From Candidatus Geothrix skivensis (GTDB taxonomy: Bacteria; Acidobacteriota; Holophagae; Holophagales; Holophagaceae), in assembly GCA_016721195.1 (NCBI GenBank), contig JADKIO010000005.1, forward strand, positions 1,114,001 through 1,178,000: a DNA stretch of 64,000 bases, in the 5' to 3' direction. Of the stretch, positions 20,742 through 28,694 are shown one piece after another. The position numbers were made by a program, and so were the translations under genes. The notes under the pieces are model-generated. The model did not search any database and was not told the DNA's origin. It was given only the letters and a program-made list of their open reading frames with translations. Within the stretch, counting starts at the first letter, position 1; the number at the start of each line of letters is the position of its first letter.

Positions 20742-22094
20742 TCAGGGCTGACCGAGGCGCTCCATGGCCAACCGGCTGAGTCCTTGGACCGTGTTGGCCG
20801 CCGGGTCGTCCAGCACGGCCTCCAGCAGGTGTCGCTGCAGCTCACCCAGCCAGGGTCCGCCGGATCGCCCCGCCAGCCTCATGAGCGCGGCCCCGTCCAG
20901 GGCCAGGTCCTTCAGGGCCAGCGGGGGCCTGGCCGCGGCCAGAGCCCCCAGGCGGGATAACATGAGCTGGTGTTCCGCCAGGCGCGCCTCCACCTCCACC
21001 CCCTTGCCCTGATGGTCCGCAAGCCGGAAGGCGGCCCAGTCCTCCAAGGACAAGGCATCCTCCCCCAGGCGCCCGAGGAAGCGGCGGCAGGCTGCATCGC
21101 CCCAGGCCGCCGTGGGGCTGGTGCAGTGGTGGCGGATCAGGGCCGCCACTTCCCTGCGGAGGGCATGACTGGCCTTCAGGCGTTCCAGGATCCACTCGGC
21201 CATTTCGAGGGAGCGCTCTTCGTGCCCATAGAAGTGGATCTCCCCATCGGGCCCCGTGCTGCGGGTGATGGGCTTGCCCGCATCGTGGAAGAGCCCGGCC
21301 CAGCGCGGTCCGGACTGCGCAGGCACTCGGCGCACCACCTCCAGGGTGTGGATCCAGACGTCGTGGCAGTGGTGACGGTTCTGGCCGCAGCCGAACATGG
21401 GCCGCAGCTCCGGGAGCCAGAGATCCAGCAAGCCGGATTCGGCCAGCAGGCCCAGCCCGCGTTCGGGCTTGGCGCCCCGCAGCAGCTTGTCGAGTTCCGT
21501 GAAGACGCGCTCTGCCGCCACCCGCCCGGCCACCTCCAGGCGCTGCGGAATGGCCTCCAGCGTCGCCGCCTCGATCTCGAAGCCCAGCTGGGAGGCGAAG
21601 CGGCAGGCCCGGAGGGTCCGCAGCCCGTCCTCCCCGAAGCGCTTCAGGGGATCTCCCACGGCCCGGATGATTCCCGCGGCCAGGTCCGCCCGTCCACCGA
21701 AGGGATCCACCAGGTCGCCTCCCCCCACCGGCAGGGCCATGGCATTGATGGTGAAGTCGCGCCGCGAAAGGTCCTCCACCAGGTCCACCCCCAGGCGCAC
21801 CGACTCGGGCCGCCGGCCATCCAGATAGTCCCCGTCGCTGCGGAAGGTGGTCACCTCCACCGGCTGGTCCTCGAGGATCACCGTCACCGTGCCGTGCTGC
21901 AGCCCCGTGGGGATGACCCTCAGGCCGGCGGCCTTGGCCCTTTCCATGACAGCCGGGGGTAGCAGCTTCGTGGCCAGGTCCCAGTCCGCATGGGGCCGCC
22001 CCAGCAGCTCGTCCCGGACGGCGCCCCCCACCAGCATCAGCTCCGCCCCGGGGCCCAGCGCCTCCTGGAGCCGGAGCAGCGGGGCCCAGATCAA
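20742..22094 (-). CDS. cca: tRNA nucleotidyltransferase (CCA-adding family) with HD domain
   Basis: This 450-residue class II nucleotidyltransferase either adds or repairs the tRNA CCA end or polyadenylates RNA; sequence alone does not separate these. The head domain has LVGGAVRDELLGR and DWDLAT with the metal aspartates, then RRDFTINAMAL and GEDGLRTLRACRFASQLGF. An HD phosphohydrolase-like domain follows (HCHDVWIHTLEVV, GLFHDAGK). The start is TTG at 22094, overlapping the upstream stop as TTGA; this gives the normal N-terminus, and the longer open frame antisense to nothing has no start. The single tRNA in this window already encodes CCA, which would favour a repair role. Confidence 0.85.
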   Translation of the reverse strand: MIWAPLLRLQEALGPGAELMLVGGAVRDELLGRPHADWDLATKLLPPAVMERAKAAGLRVIPTGLQHGTVTVILEDQPVEVTTFRSDGDYLDGRRPESVRLGVDLVEDLSRRDFTINAMALPVGGGDLVDPFGGRADLAAGIIRAVGDPLKRFGEDGLRTLRACRFASQLGFEIEAATLEAIPQRLEVAGRVAAERVFTELDKLLRGAKPERGLGLLAESGLLDLWLPELRPMFGCGQNRHHCHDVWIHTLEVVRRVPAQSGPRWAGLFHDAGKPITRSTGPDGEIHFYGHEERSLEMAEWILERLKASHALRREVAALIRHHCTSPTAAWGDAACRRFLGRLGEDALSLEDWAAFRLADHQGKGVEVEARLAEHQLMLSRLGALAAARPPLALKDLALDGAALMRLAGRSGGPWLGELQRHLLEAVLDDPAANTVQGLSRLAMERLGQP

Positions 22095-22573
22095 TCCGCC
22101 CCCCCGGCCAGCCGGCGGAGGGCCTCGCCCTCCACCCGGCAGGTGAGCCAGGGGCGCAAAAGCCTGGCGCCCTGGGCCTCGTAGAACTCGATGGCGGGGG
22201 TGTTCCAGTCCAGCACCTGCCAGACGAAGCGGGTCCAGCCTTCCTTCACCGCCAGAGCCGCCAGGTGCTGGAGCAGGGCCTTGCCGATGCCCTTGCCCCG
22301 GAAGGCCGGGGGCACGAAGAGGTCCTCCAGGTAGAGGCCGGGCCTGCCCTCCCAGGTGCTGAAGTTCAGGAACCAGAGGGCGAAGCCCGCGGGCTGCCCC
22401 TCCCATTCGGCCAGGGTCACCTTCACCAGCGGATGCTCGGAAAAGGCGTACCGATGGAGGTCGGCTTCCGTGGCCACGGCGGCCTCCGGCTCCCGCTCGT
22501 AGGCCGCGAGGTCGCGGATGTACTGGAGGATCTGGGGGGCGTCGGCGGGGACGGCGGGACGGAGGTGCAGCAT
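22091..22573 (-). CDS. GNAT N-acetyltransferase, diamine/thialysine type
   Basis: This 160-residue GNAT protein resembles spermidine/spermine or thialysine N-acetyltransferases: DLAAYEREPEAA near the N-terminus, GFALWFLNFSTWEGRPGLYLE in the core (quoted up to 20 in a run: GFALWFLNFSTWEG), and the acetyl-CoA loop RGKGIGKALL. QVLDWNTPAIEFYEAQGA is the usual C-terminal segment. A polyamine or lysine-analogue substrate is likely but unproven. It overlaps cca by four bases (TTGA), implying translational coupling. It diverges from the E1-alpha gene across only 17 bases. Confidence 0.87.
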   Translation of the reverse strand: MLHLRPAVPADAPQILQYIRDLAAYEREPEAAVATEADLHRYAFSEHPLVKVTLAEWEGQPAGFALWFLNFSTWEGRPGLYLEDLFVPPAFRGKGIGKALLQHLAALAVKEGWTRFVWQVLDWNTPAIEFYEAQGARLLRPWLTCRVEGEALRRLAGGAD

Positions 22574-22590
22574 GGGACTATGCTAACCCG
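22574..22590. promoter_or_regulatory. 17-bp divergent promoter with two leaderless -10 boxes
   Basis: This is the whole gap between two divergent start codons. On the plus strand TATGCT (22579-22584) is followed by six bases and the E1-alpha ATG. On the minus strand TAGCAT (22585-22580) is followed by six bases and the GNAT ATG. There is no ribosome-binding site on either side and no space for a leader. The two hexamers overlap by five bases, so the two promoters should compete. Confidence 0.55.
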
Positions 22591-23529
22591 ATGGATCAAG
22601 ACACCGCCCTGCGCCTCTATGAGGCCATGCTGCTCACCCGCCTCACCGAGGAGCGGCTGGTGAAGCTCTTCCGCCAGGGCAGGACCCTCGGCAGCGTGTA
22701 CCGCAGCCTGGGCCAGGAGGCCACCGCCTGCGCCACGGCCCTGGCCCTGGGGCCCGAGGACGTCATCGCCCCCCTGATCCGCAACCTGGGTTCCATGTTC
22801 GTCCGGGGCGCTACCCCAAAGGAGGTCTTCCTCCAGTATCTGGGCCGGGCCACAGGCCCCACGGGCGGACGGGAGCACAACAACCACTTCGGCTCGGTGG
22901 CCCGGGGCATCATCGCCCCCACCTCCATGCTGGGCGCGATGATCCCGGTGATGGCCGGGGTGGCCCTCGCCTTCCGCCAGAAGGGCGAGCGCCGGGTGGC
23001 CATGACCTGGATCGGCGATGGCGGCAGTTCCACTGGGGCCTTCTACGAAGGGCTCAACTTTGCCGTGGTGCAGAAACTCCCGCTCATCGTGGTGGGGGAG
23101 GCCAACGGCTACGCCTTTTCCACGCCGCCGGAGCACCAGATGGCGGGTCGGATGGCCCAGCGATCCCAGGGTGCTTTCTGCCTCACCGTGGACGGCAATG
23201 ACGCCGTGGCCGTCTTCGAGGCTGCCGCCCAGGCCCGCCAGCGCTGCCTGGAGGGGAAGGGCCCCGCCTTCCTCGTCTGCGAAACCTTCCGCCAGGCGGG
23301 TCACGCCGAACACGACGACCAGCGCTACGTGGACCCGGGCCTCCTGGCCCAGTGGGCCGCCAAAGATCCCCTGCCCCGCTTCGAGGCCTGGATGGCCCAG
23401 CGGGGCTGGAAGGCCGACCCCAGCCTGCCGGCCCGGCTGGAGGCCCGGCTCCAGGCCTCCGCCGAAGCCGCCCTCGAGGCCCCCTGGCCGGACCCGGAGA
23501 CCCTCACCCGGGGCGTGTTCTCCGCCTGA
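22591..23529 (+). CDS. 2-oxoacid dehydrogenase E1 component, alpha subunit
   Basis: This 312-residue thiamine-diphosphate-binding subunit belongs to the pyruvate/branched-chain 2-oxoacid dehydrogenase E1-alpha family. The ThDP motif runs from GDGGSSTGAFYEGLN to the Asn in VVGEANGYAFS. The substrate-side segment is GGREHNNHFG. The phosphorylation-loop region is shorter than in mitochondrial enzymes. E1-alpha needs an E1-beta partner plus E2 and E3, and none is adjacent: the next gene is a chemoreceptor. It may pair with a distant E1-beta, or act in another ThDP reaction such as acetoin cleavage. It has leaderless-type spacing and no Shine-Dalgarno. Confidence 0.85.
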   Translation: MDQDTALRLYEAMLLTRLTEERLVKLFRQGRTLGSVYRSLGQEATACATALALGPEDVIAPLIRNLGSMFVRGATPKEVFLQYLGRATGPTGGREHNNHFGSVARGIIAPTSMLGAMIPVMAGVALAFRQKGERRVAMTWIGDGGSSTGAFYEGLNFAVVQKLPLIVVGEANGYAFSTPPEHQMAGRMAQRSQGAFCLTVDGNDAVAVFEAAAQARQRCLEGKGPAFLVCETFRQAGHAEHDDQRYVDPGLLAQWAAKDPLPRFEAWMAQRGWKADPSLPARLEARLQASAEAALEAPWPDPETLTRGVFSA

Positions 23530-23587
23530 GGCGCCAGGACTCACCACGCCTGCCTCCCCTCCGATAAGACGGGACTGGGAGCGTCGT

Positions 23588-25186
23588 ATGAACCTCGGGA
23601 AATTGACCGACAACCTCAAGCTGCGTGGCAAGTTCAACTTGCTCCTATCCATCCAGGTGCTGGCCCTGGTGCTGGCTGGCGGAGCGGGATGGTTCACCGT
23701 CACCGAGTTGCAGGCGGGCCAAAGCGAGATCTCCGAGCAGCTGAGCGAGGCCGCGACCCTGTCCCGGGTCTTGAACGACATGAACCTCGTCCGGGCGGCC
23801 CACATCAGCCTCATCGGCGCGGCTGCGGACCCGGACTATGTGACCGCCCGGGAGGGCAAGCTCAAGGAGTACTCGGAAACCCTCCGCAAGGACCTTTCTG
23901 CCTTCCGGTCCCTTCCCATCTCGGCGGAAGACAAGGCCCTCCTGGATGAAGCCGCTGCGGCATTCGAGAAGTACGACAAGGGCTTCCCTTCCCTGCTGGC
24001 GGAAGCCCGCTCGGATCGCAGCCCGAAGGTCATCTCCCGCCTGATGGAGGGTCACATTGCCGACATCAGGACCGCCCGCGACCGCATCCAGAAGATCCAG
24101 AAGGCCACGGAGGCGGATGCCGAAAAGGCCCTCAAGGACGACATCAAGCATGCCTCCCTTGGAAAGGCATTGATCGCAGGCGTCGGCCTGACCTCCGTCG
24201 TGCTTGGCACCCTCCTCAGCCTGCTGATCGGTCGCCGGGTGGGGCAGAAGGCGGAGGACATCGAAGCCTCCATGGCCGCCGTCGCCAAAGGCGACCTGAC
24301 CCGGACCCCAGTGGTCGAGGGCAAGGATGAACTGGCCCTGGTGGCCTCCGGCCTGACCCAGGTGATCCAGGGCTTGCGCCGGGACATCCAGGCCATTTCC
24401 CAGACCGCCGAAGGCACGGCCTCCAGCGCCACGGAACTGGCGGCGACCACCGAGCAGGTGAACCGCACCACGGAGGAGCTGCGCCGCAGCACCGAGCAGG
24501 AGCGGCAGGCCATGGAGCGATCCTCCGCCGCCCTGGAACAGATGAACGCCAACATCCAGCAGGTCAAGCAGAATACCGGCCACGCCGAGGACCTGGCGAA
24601 GCGCTCCCAGGAGGCCGGCCAGCAGGGGCTCACAGCCGTCCGGGATACGGGCCGGGCCATGGAGGCCATCGAGGAAAGCTCGGCCAAGGTCAGCCGGATC
24701 ATCACCGTCATCACGGATATCGCGCGCCAGACCAACCTGCTCTCGCTGAACGCGGCCATCGAGGCGGCCAAGGCCGGGACCATGGGCAAGGGCTTCGCCG
24801 TGGTGGCCGAGGAGGTCCGGAAGCTGGCGGAGCGCAGTGGCGCCGCCGCAAAGGAGATCACCGCGCTCATCCAGGAGAGTAGCGATCGCGTCGGCCTGGG
24901 TACCCACTCCGTCAAAGAGGCTGCCCTCAGCCTGGAGCGCATCGAGGGCCATGTCCGGGAGAACGCGGGGCAGATGAAGGCCATCGCCGGCGCCATGGAG
25001 GAACAGGGCCGGGCCAGCGAAGAGGTCGTCCGGGCCATGGAATCCGCCACCCAGATGGTGGAACGCAACGCATCCGCTGCCACCCAGCTGTCAGCCACCG
25101 TGCAGGAGACGGCCCGGACCACCGATGAACTGGCCCACCTGGCCCAGCAGCTCCAGGACCTGACCCGGCGGTTCCGGCTGACATGA
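23588..25186 (+). CDS. Methyl-accepting chemotaxis protein
   Basis: This 532-residue chemoreceptor has an N-terminal transmembrane helix (residues ~14-36) and a periplasmic four-helix-bundle-like sensor (~37-190). A second membrane helix follows (LIAGVGLTSVVLGTLLSLLI), then a HAMP domain and a long signalling coiled coil. The conserved tip is DIARQTNLLSLNAAIEAAKAG with the GFAVVAEEVRKLAERS segment. The ligand is unknown. It should signal through CheW/CheA, which are not in this window. GGGAG precedes the ATG; a longer upstream open frame overlaps the E1-alpha gene and is not used. Confidence 0.93.
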   Translation: MNLGKLTDNLKLRGKFNLLLSIQVLALVLAGGAGWFTVTELQAGQSEISEQLSEAATLSRVLNDMNLVRAAHISLIGAAADPDYVTAREGKLKEYSETLRKDLSAFRSLPISAEDKALLDEAAAAFEKYDKGFPSLLAEARSDRSPKVISRLMEGHIADIRTARDRIQKIQKATEADAEKALKDDIKHASLGKALIAGVGLTSVVLGTLLSLLIGRRVGQKAEDIEASMAAVAKGDLTRTPVVEGKDELALVASGLTQVIQGLRRDIQAISQTAEGTASSATELAATTEQVNRTTEELRRSTEQERQAMERSSAALEQMNANIQQVKQNTGHAEDLAKRSQEAGQQGLTAVRDTGRAMEAIEESSAKVSRIITVITDIARQTNLLSLNAAIEAAKAGTMGKGFAVVAEEVRKLAERSGAAAKEITALIQESSDRVGLGTHSVKEAALSLERIEGHVRENAGQMKAIAGAMEEQGRASEEVVRAMESATQMVERNASAATQLSATVQETARTTDELAHLAQQLQDLTRRFRLT

Positions 25187-25232
25187 TGACCATATCATCG
25201 ACAATGCGGCATTGGTCACGTGGTCAGACCGC

Positions 25233-25238
25233 TAGAAT
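25233..25238 (+). promoter_or_regulatory. Candidate -10 element (TAGAAT) of ackA
   Basis: TAGAAT lies nine bases before the ackA ATG. A transcript from here would have a leader of only two or three bases. No Shine-Dalgarno sequence precedes the ATG, which supports a near-leaderless message. Confidence 0.42.
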
Positions 25239-25247
25239 GATCCTGTC

Positions 25248-26429
25248 ATGGGGGATACCGTGTTCGTTCTCGTTCTAAACGCCGGCTCTTCGAGCCTCAA
25301 GTTCAACCTCTTCGACATGGGCAAGGAAGTCTCCATCGCCGAAGGCATGGCCGAGCGCATCGGCCTGGACGAGGCCATCCTGGCCTGCACCCTGGATGGT
25401 GACAAGCGCAAGGAAACCTTGCCGATGCCCACCCACAAGGAGGCCCTGGAGGCCATCCTGGAGCGGCTGCATACCACGGTCCTGCACGACACCCCCATTC
25501 ACGCGGTGGGTCACCGGGTGGTGCACGGGGGGCCCAAGTACGGCGATTCGGTCCTGGTCACGGAAGAAGTCGTGAGCGACATCGAGCACTTCGCGATGTA
25601 TGCCCCCCTGCACAACCCGGCCAATGCCCTGGGCATCCGCACCGCCATGGCCTTCTTCCCGGACGTGCCCCACATCGCCGTCTTCGACACCGCCTTCCAC
25701 CACAACATCCCGGATGCGGCCCGGATCTACGGCATTCCCTATGAACTGAGCCAGAAGTACGGCATCCGGCGCTACGGCTTCCATGGCACCAGCCACGCCT
25801 TCGTGGCCGCCCGCACGGCCATCCTGTGCTGCCGCCCCCTCCGCGCCCTGAAGGTCATCACCTGCCACATCGGGAACGGAACCAGCATCACCGCCGTGCG
25901 CAATGGCATCAGCGTGGACACCAGCATGGGCATGACCCCGCTCCAGGGGGTCATCATGGGCACCCGCTGCGGCACCATCGATCCCAGCGTGGTGGAGATG
26001 CTCATGGAGTACGAGCACCTCGACTACAAGGCCATCACCGACCTCCTGAACAAGAAATCCGGCCTGCTGGGCATCTCGGGCGTCTCCTCGGACTTCCGGG
26101 AGATCGAACTGGCCGCCGAGCAGGGCAACTCCAGGGCCCTCCTGGCCCGGGACCTCCTGACCTACAACGTTCGGCAGTTCATCGGCTCGTACGCGACCGT
26201 CCTGGATGGCGTGGACGCCATCACCTTCACGGCGGGCATCGGCACCCACAGCACCTATGTCCGGGCCAAGGTCTGCAGCAAGCTCAACTTCCTGGGCGTG
26301 AAGCTGGACCCAGAGGCCAACGAGTTCGGCAAGGGGGAACGCATCATCAGCACCCCGGATTCCCGCGTGGTGGTGGCCGTGGTTCCCACCAACGAAGAAC
26401 TGATGATCGCCCGCGAGACCGTTCGGTAG
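25248..26429 (+). CDS. ackA: Acetate kinase
   Basis: This 393-residue ASKHA-fold kinase interconverts acetyl phosphate plus ADP with acetate plus ATP. Motifs are NAGSSSLKF (phosphate 1), HRVVHGG, the catalytic VFDTAFHH, GFHGTSH, HIGNGTS, DTSMGMTPLQG and the C-terminal TAGIGTHS with NEELMIARET. Length is typical. A phosphotransacetylase gene (pta), its usual partner, is not adjacent. Expression appears to come from its own promoter, and a hairpin follows the stop. In a fermentative or acetate-utilising metabolism it would give ATP or activate acetate. Confidence 0.95.
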   Translation: MGDTVFVLVLNAGSSSLKFNLFDMGKEVSIAEGMAERIGLDEAILACTLDGDKRKETLPMPTHKEALEAILERLHTTVLHDTPIHAVGHRVVHGGPKYGDSVLVTEEVVSDIEHFAMYAPLHNPANALGIRTAMAFFPDVPHIAVFDTAFHHNIPDAARIYGIPYELSQKYGIRRYGFHGTSHAFVAARTAILCCRPLRALKVITCHIGNGTSITAVRNGISVDTSMGMTPLQGVIMGTRCGTIDPSVVEMLMEYEHLDYKAITDLLNKKSGLLGISGVSSDFREIELAAEQGNSRALLARDLLTYNVRQFIGSYATVLDGVDAITFTAGIGTHSTYVRAKVCSKLNFLGVKLDPEANEFGKGERIISTPDSRVVVAVVPTNEELMIARETVR

Positions 26430-26443
26430 GCACGCCTCTTCCT

Positions 26444-26479
26444 CACGACAGCGGCCTCCGGACGGGGGCCGCTGTCGTG
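26444..26479 (+). terminator. Hairpin downstream of ackA
   Basis: CACGACAGCGGCC (26444-26456) pairs with GGCCGCTGTCGTG (26467-26479), a 13-bp stem with a 10-base loop, 14 bases after the stop. The T-run of a classical terminator is missing. Confidence 0.6.
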
Positions 26480-26654
26480 GTGGCGAAAAGCCGATCCGGC
26501 AGGGGGCACTCCCCGGTCGCGGTCGGGCACCGACCGATCCCCGGCGGCCGGTGGCCGAAATCCCTTGGGAACCTGGTCTAAACGACCGGAGACTGCCGTT
26601 CGTAGGCTTTCCAACATCCCGGCCTGTCCGGAGTCTTTCCCATCTGGGGGTCCC

Positions 26655-27875
26655 ATGAAAAAACGCTGGGTCATCATCTCTGTGGCAGGGGCAGCCCTGG
26701 CCACGGGCATGTTCTTCACCCTCAAGGGCGGCGATGGGAAGGCCAAGAAGTCCGAGGCCAGCACCCCCTTCCGCATGGGCAAGGTCCAGGCCGAGGACCT
26801 GCAGGTCAGCGTGCGGGAGGTGGGCGTGGTGGACCCCCTCATCAAGGTGGATGTGAAATCCTCCGTTTCCGGCCGGGTCGTCGGCCTGAAGGTCCGGGAG
26901 GGCGCCACGGTTCGTGCCGGCGAGGTGCTGGCCGAAGTGGAGCCCGACGTGAACCAGGCCCAGACCCTGTCCGACGTGCAGGGCAGCGTCTCCCAGGCCC
27001 GGGTGAGCTTCAAGAATGCCGAACGGGACTTCGCCCAGCAGACGGCGCTGTTCAAGGAAGGCCTCATCTCCGACCAGGTGTTCCGGTCCGCCCGCACCGC
27101 CCGGGATCTCACCGAGGAGGCCTACAAGAGCGCCCAGACCCGCTACCAGATCGTGGAAGACCGGGGCATTCCCATCAGCGGCAATGCCTCCACCCAGAAG
27201 GCCCGGGTCACCTCCCCCATGAACGGCGTGGTGATCAAGCGGGGCGTGGAGTTGGGCGACACCATCACCTCCGGGGTCAGTTCCTTCAATGCCGGCACCG
27301 TGGTGTTCACGGTGGCGGACCTGGCCTCGCTCATCGTGAAGGTGAACCTGAACGAGGTGGACATCGCCAAGGTGAAGGTGGGCCAGCCCGTCCGCATCAC
27401 CCTGGATGCCTATCCCCAGCGGGCCTTCACGGGGAAGGTGCGCTTCGTGGCTCCCGCCGCCGATCTGGTGGAGAAGATCAAGGTCTTCCGGGTGGAGGTG
27501 ACGCTGGATGAACTGGCGGAGGCCTTCAGGACGGGCATGAGCGCCAATGTGGAGATCCTGGGGGAGAAGCGGGACAAGGCCGTGAGCGTGCCCCTGGAGG
27601 CCCTCCAGCGCCGGGATGGCCAGACGGTGGTCTACCGCCTGAAGGAGAACCTCTCCCCCAAGGATCTCGCCACGGCCAAGGACGGCCTCACGGGCCGGGG
27701 CAAGTTCATCTGGCTGGCGGACCACTGGAAGGACTACTTCGAGGTGGTGCCCGTGAAGGCCGGCGTGGCCACCCTGGAGCGGGTGGAGATCATCTCGGGC
27801 CTGAAGGCCAACGATCAGGTGAGCCTCGAGGACCCCAGCAAGAAGAAGGTCGAGAAGGACGATGAGAATAATTAA
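26655..27875 (+). CDS. macA: Periplasmic adaptor subunit of a MacAB-type exporter (HlyD family)
   Basis: This 406-residue membrane-fusion protein has an N-terminal membrane anchor (VIISVAGAALATGMFFTL), a biotinyl-lipoyl-like half (SSVSGRVVGLKVREGATVRA) and a helical hairpin (SVSQARVSFKNAERDFAQQT). A second lipoyl half (SPMNGVVIKRGVELGDTI) and a beta-barrel domain with VPLEALQRRDGQTVVY follow. It should bridge the inner-membrane permeases encoded downstream to an outer-membrane TolC-like channel, which is not in the window. The ATG at 26655 is chosen because it starts the signal-anchor; GGGGG lies just before it. Symbol by family resemblance. Confidence 0.85.
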   Translation: MKKRWVIISVAGAALATGMFFTLKGGDGKAKKSEASTPFRMGKVQAEDLQVSVREVGVVDPLIKVDVKSSVSGRVVGLKVREGATVRAGEVLAEVEPDVNQAQTLSDVQGSVSQARVSFKNAERDFAQQTALFKEGLISDQVFRSARTARDLTEEAYKSAQTRYQIVEDRGIPISGNASTQKARVTSPMNGVVIKRGVELGDTITSGVSSFNAGTVVFTVADLASLIVKVNLNEVDIAKVKVGQPVRITLDAYPQRAFTGKVRFVAPAADLVEKIKVFRVEVTLDELAEAFRTGMSANVEILGEKRDKAVSVPLEALQRRDGQTVVYRLKENLSPKDLATAKDGLTGRGKFIWLADHWKDYFEVVPVKAGVATLERVEIISGLKANDQVSLEDPSKKKVEKDDENN

Positions 27876-27881
27876 TTAGGC

Positions 27882-27920
27882 GGGGGGACCGCCTGCTCGC
27901 TGCGCTCGCGATGTCCCCCC
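27882..27920 (+). other. Hairpin between the adaptor and ATPase genes
   Basis: GGGGGGA (27882-27888) pairs with TCCCCCC (27914-27920), with a further GC-rich inner fold. It lies in a 132-base gap inside what is otherwise one exporter operon, so it may tune adaptor against ATPase expression. Confidence 0.5.
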
Positions 27921-28007
27921 ACACCCCCGCCCTTCGGTCGGCATCCGCCTCCCTCAGGGCCTCTACTCCACTCCAGATGTCCTGATTCTCGAATTTCGAG
28001 GCACACC

Positions 28008-28694
28008 ATGGCCAGCATCATCCAAACCCAGGGCCTCACCAAGGTGTATGGCGCCAACGGCGCAGCGGTGCATGCCCTCCGTGGCATCGACCTCACGGTG
28101 GAGAAGGGTGAGTTCGTGGCCCTCATTGGCCCCTCGGGCTCCGGCAAGTCCACCCTCATGGCCATCCTTGGCTGCCTGGACCTGCCCACGGTCGGCACCT
28201 ACACCCTGGACGGGCGCCAGGTCCAGGGGCTCTCCGGCGGGGAACTGGCGCGGATCCGCAACGAGAAGGTCGGCTTCGTCTTCCAGAGCTACAACCTCCT
28301 GCCCAAGGCCAGCATTGTCCGCAACGTCGAACTGCCCATGCTCTATGCGGGCATTGGCCGTCGGGAGCGCCGGGAGCGGGCCATGGCCATGCTCGAAAAG
28401 GTGGGCATCGCCGACAAGGCCGACAAGTTGCCGGCCACCCTTTCCGGCGGCCAGAAACAGCGGGTGGCCGTGGCCCGGGCCCTCACCAATGAACCCGCCC
28501 TGCTGCTGGCGGACGAGCCCACCGGCGCCCTGGACTCCAAGACCGGCGCGGAGGTCCTGGAACTGTTCCAGGAACTGCACCGGCAGGGCCACACCCTGCT
28601 GCTGGTGACCCACGACCCCTCCATCGCCGCCCTGGCCCAGCGGCGCGTTGAGATTCGCGATGGATTGATCGCGGGTGTCGAGGGAGCGGCCTAG
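28008..28694 (+). CDS. ABC transporter ATP-binding protein (MacB/LolD family)
   Basis: This 228-residue ATPase has Walker A GPSGSGKST, a Q-loop in VFQSYNLLPKAS, signature LSGGQKQRVAVARAL, Walker B LLLADEPT with the catalytic Glu, and the H-loop LLVTHD. It belongs to the LolD/MacB-N/FtsE-like group that powers mechanotransmission-type permeases with large periplasmic domains, so it should energise the two FtsX-fold permeases that follow. Its stop abuts the next ATG with no gap. The substrate is unknown (candidates are lipopeptides, peptides and macrolides). Confidence 0.93.
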   Translation: MASIIQTQGLTKVYGANGAAVHALRGIDLTVEKGEFVALIGPSGSGKSTLMAILGCLDLPTVGTYTLDGRQVQGLSGGELARIRNEKVGFVFQSYNLLPKASIVRNVELPMLYAGIGRRERRERAMAMLEKVGIADKADKLPATLSGGQKQRVAVARALTNEPALLLADEPTGALDSKTGAEVLELFQELHRQGHTLLLVTHDPSIAALAQRRVEIRDGLIAGVEGAA

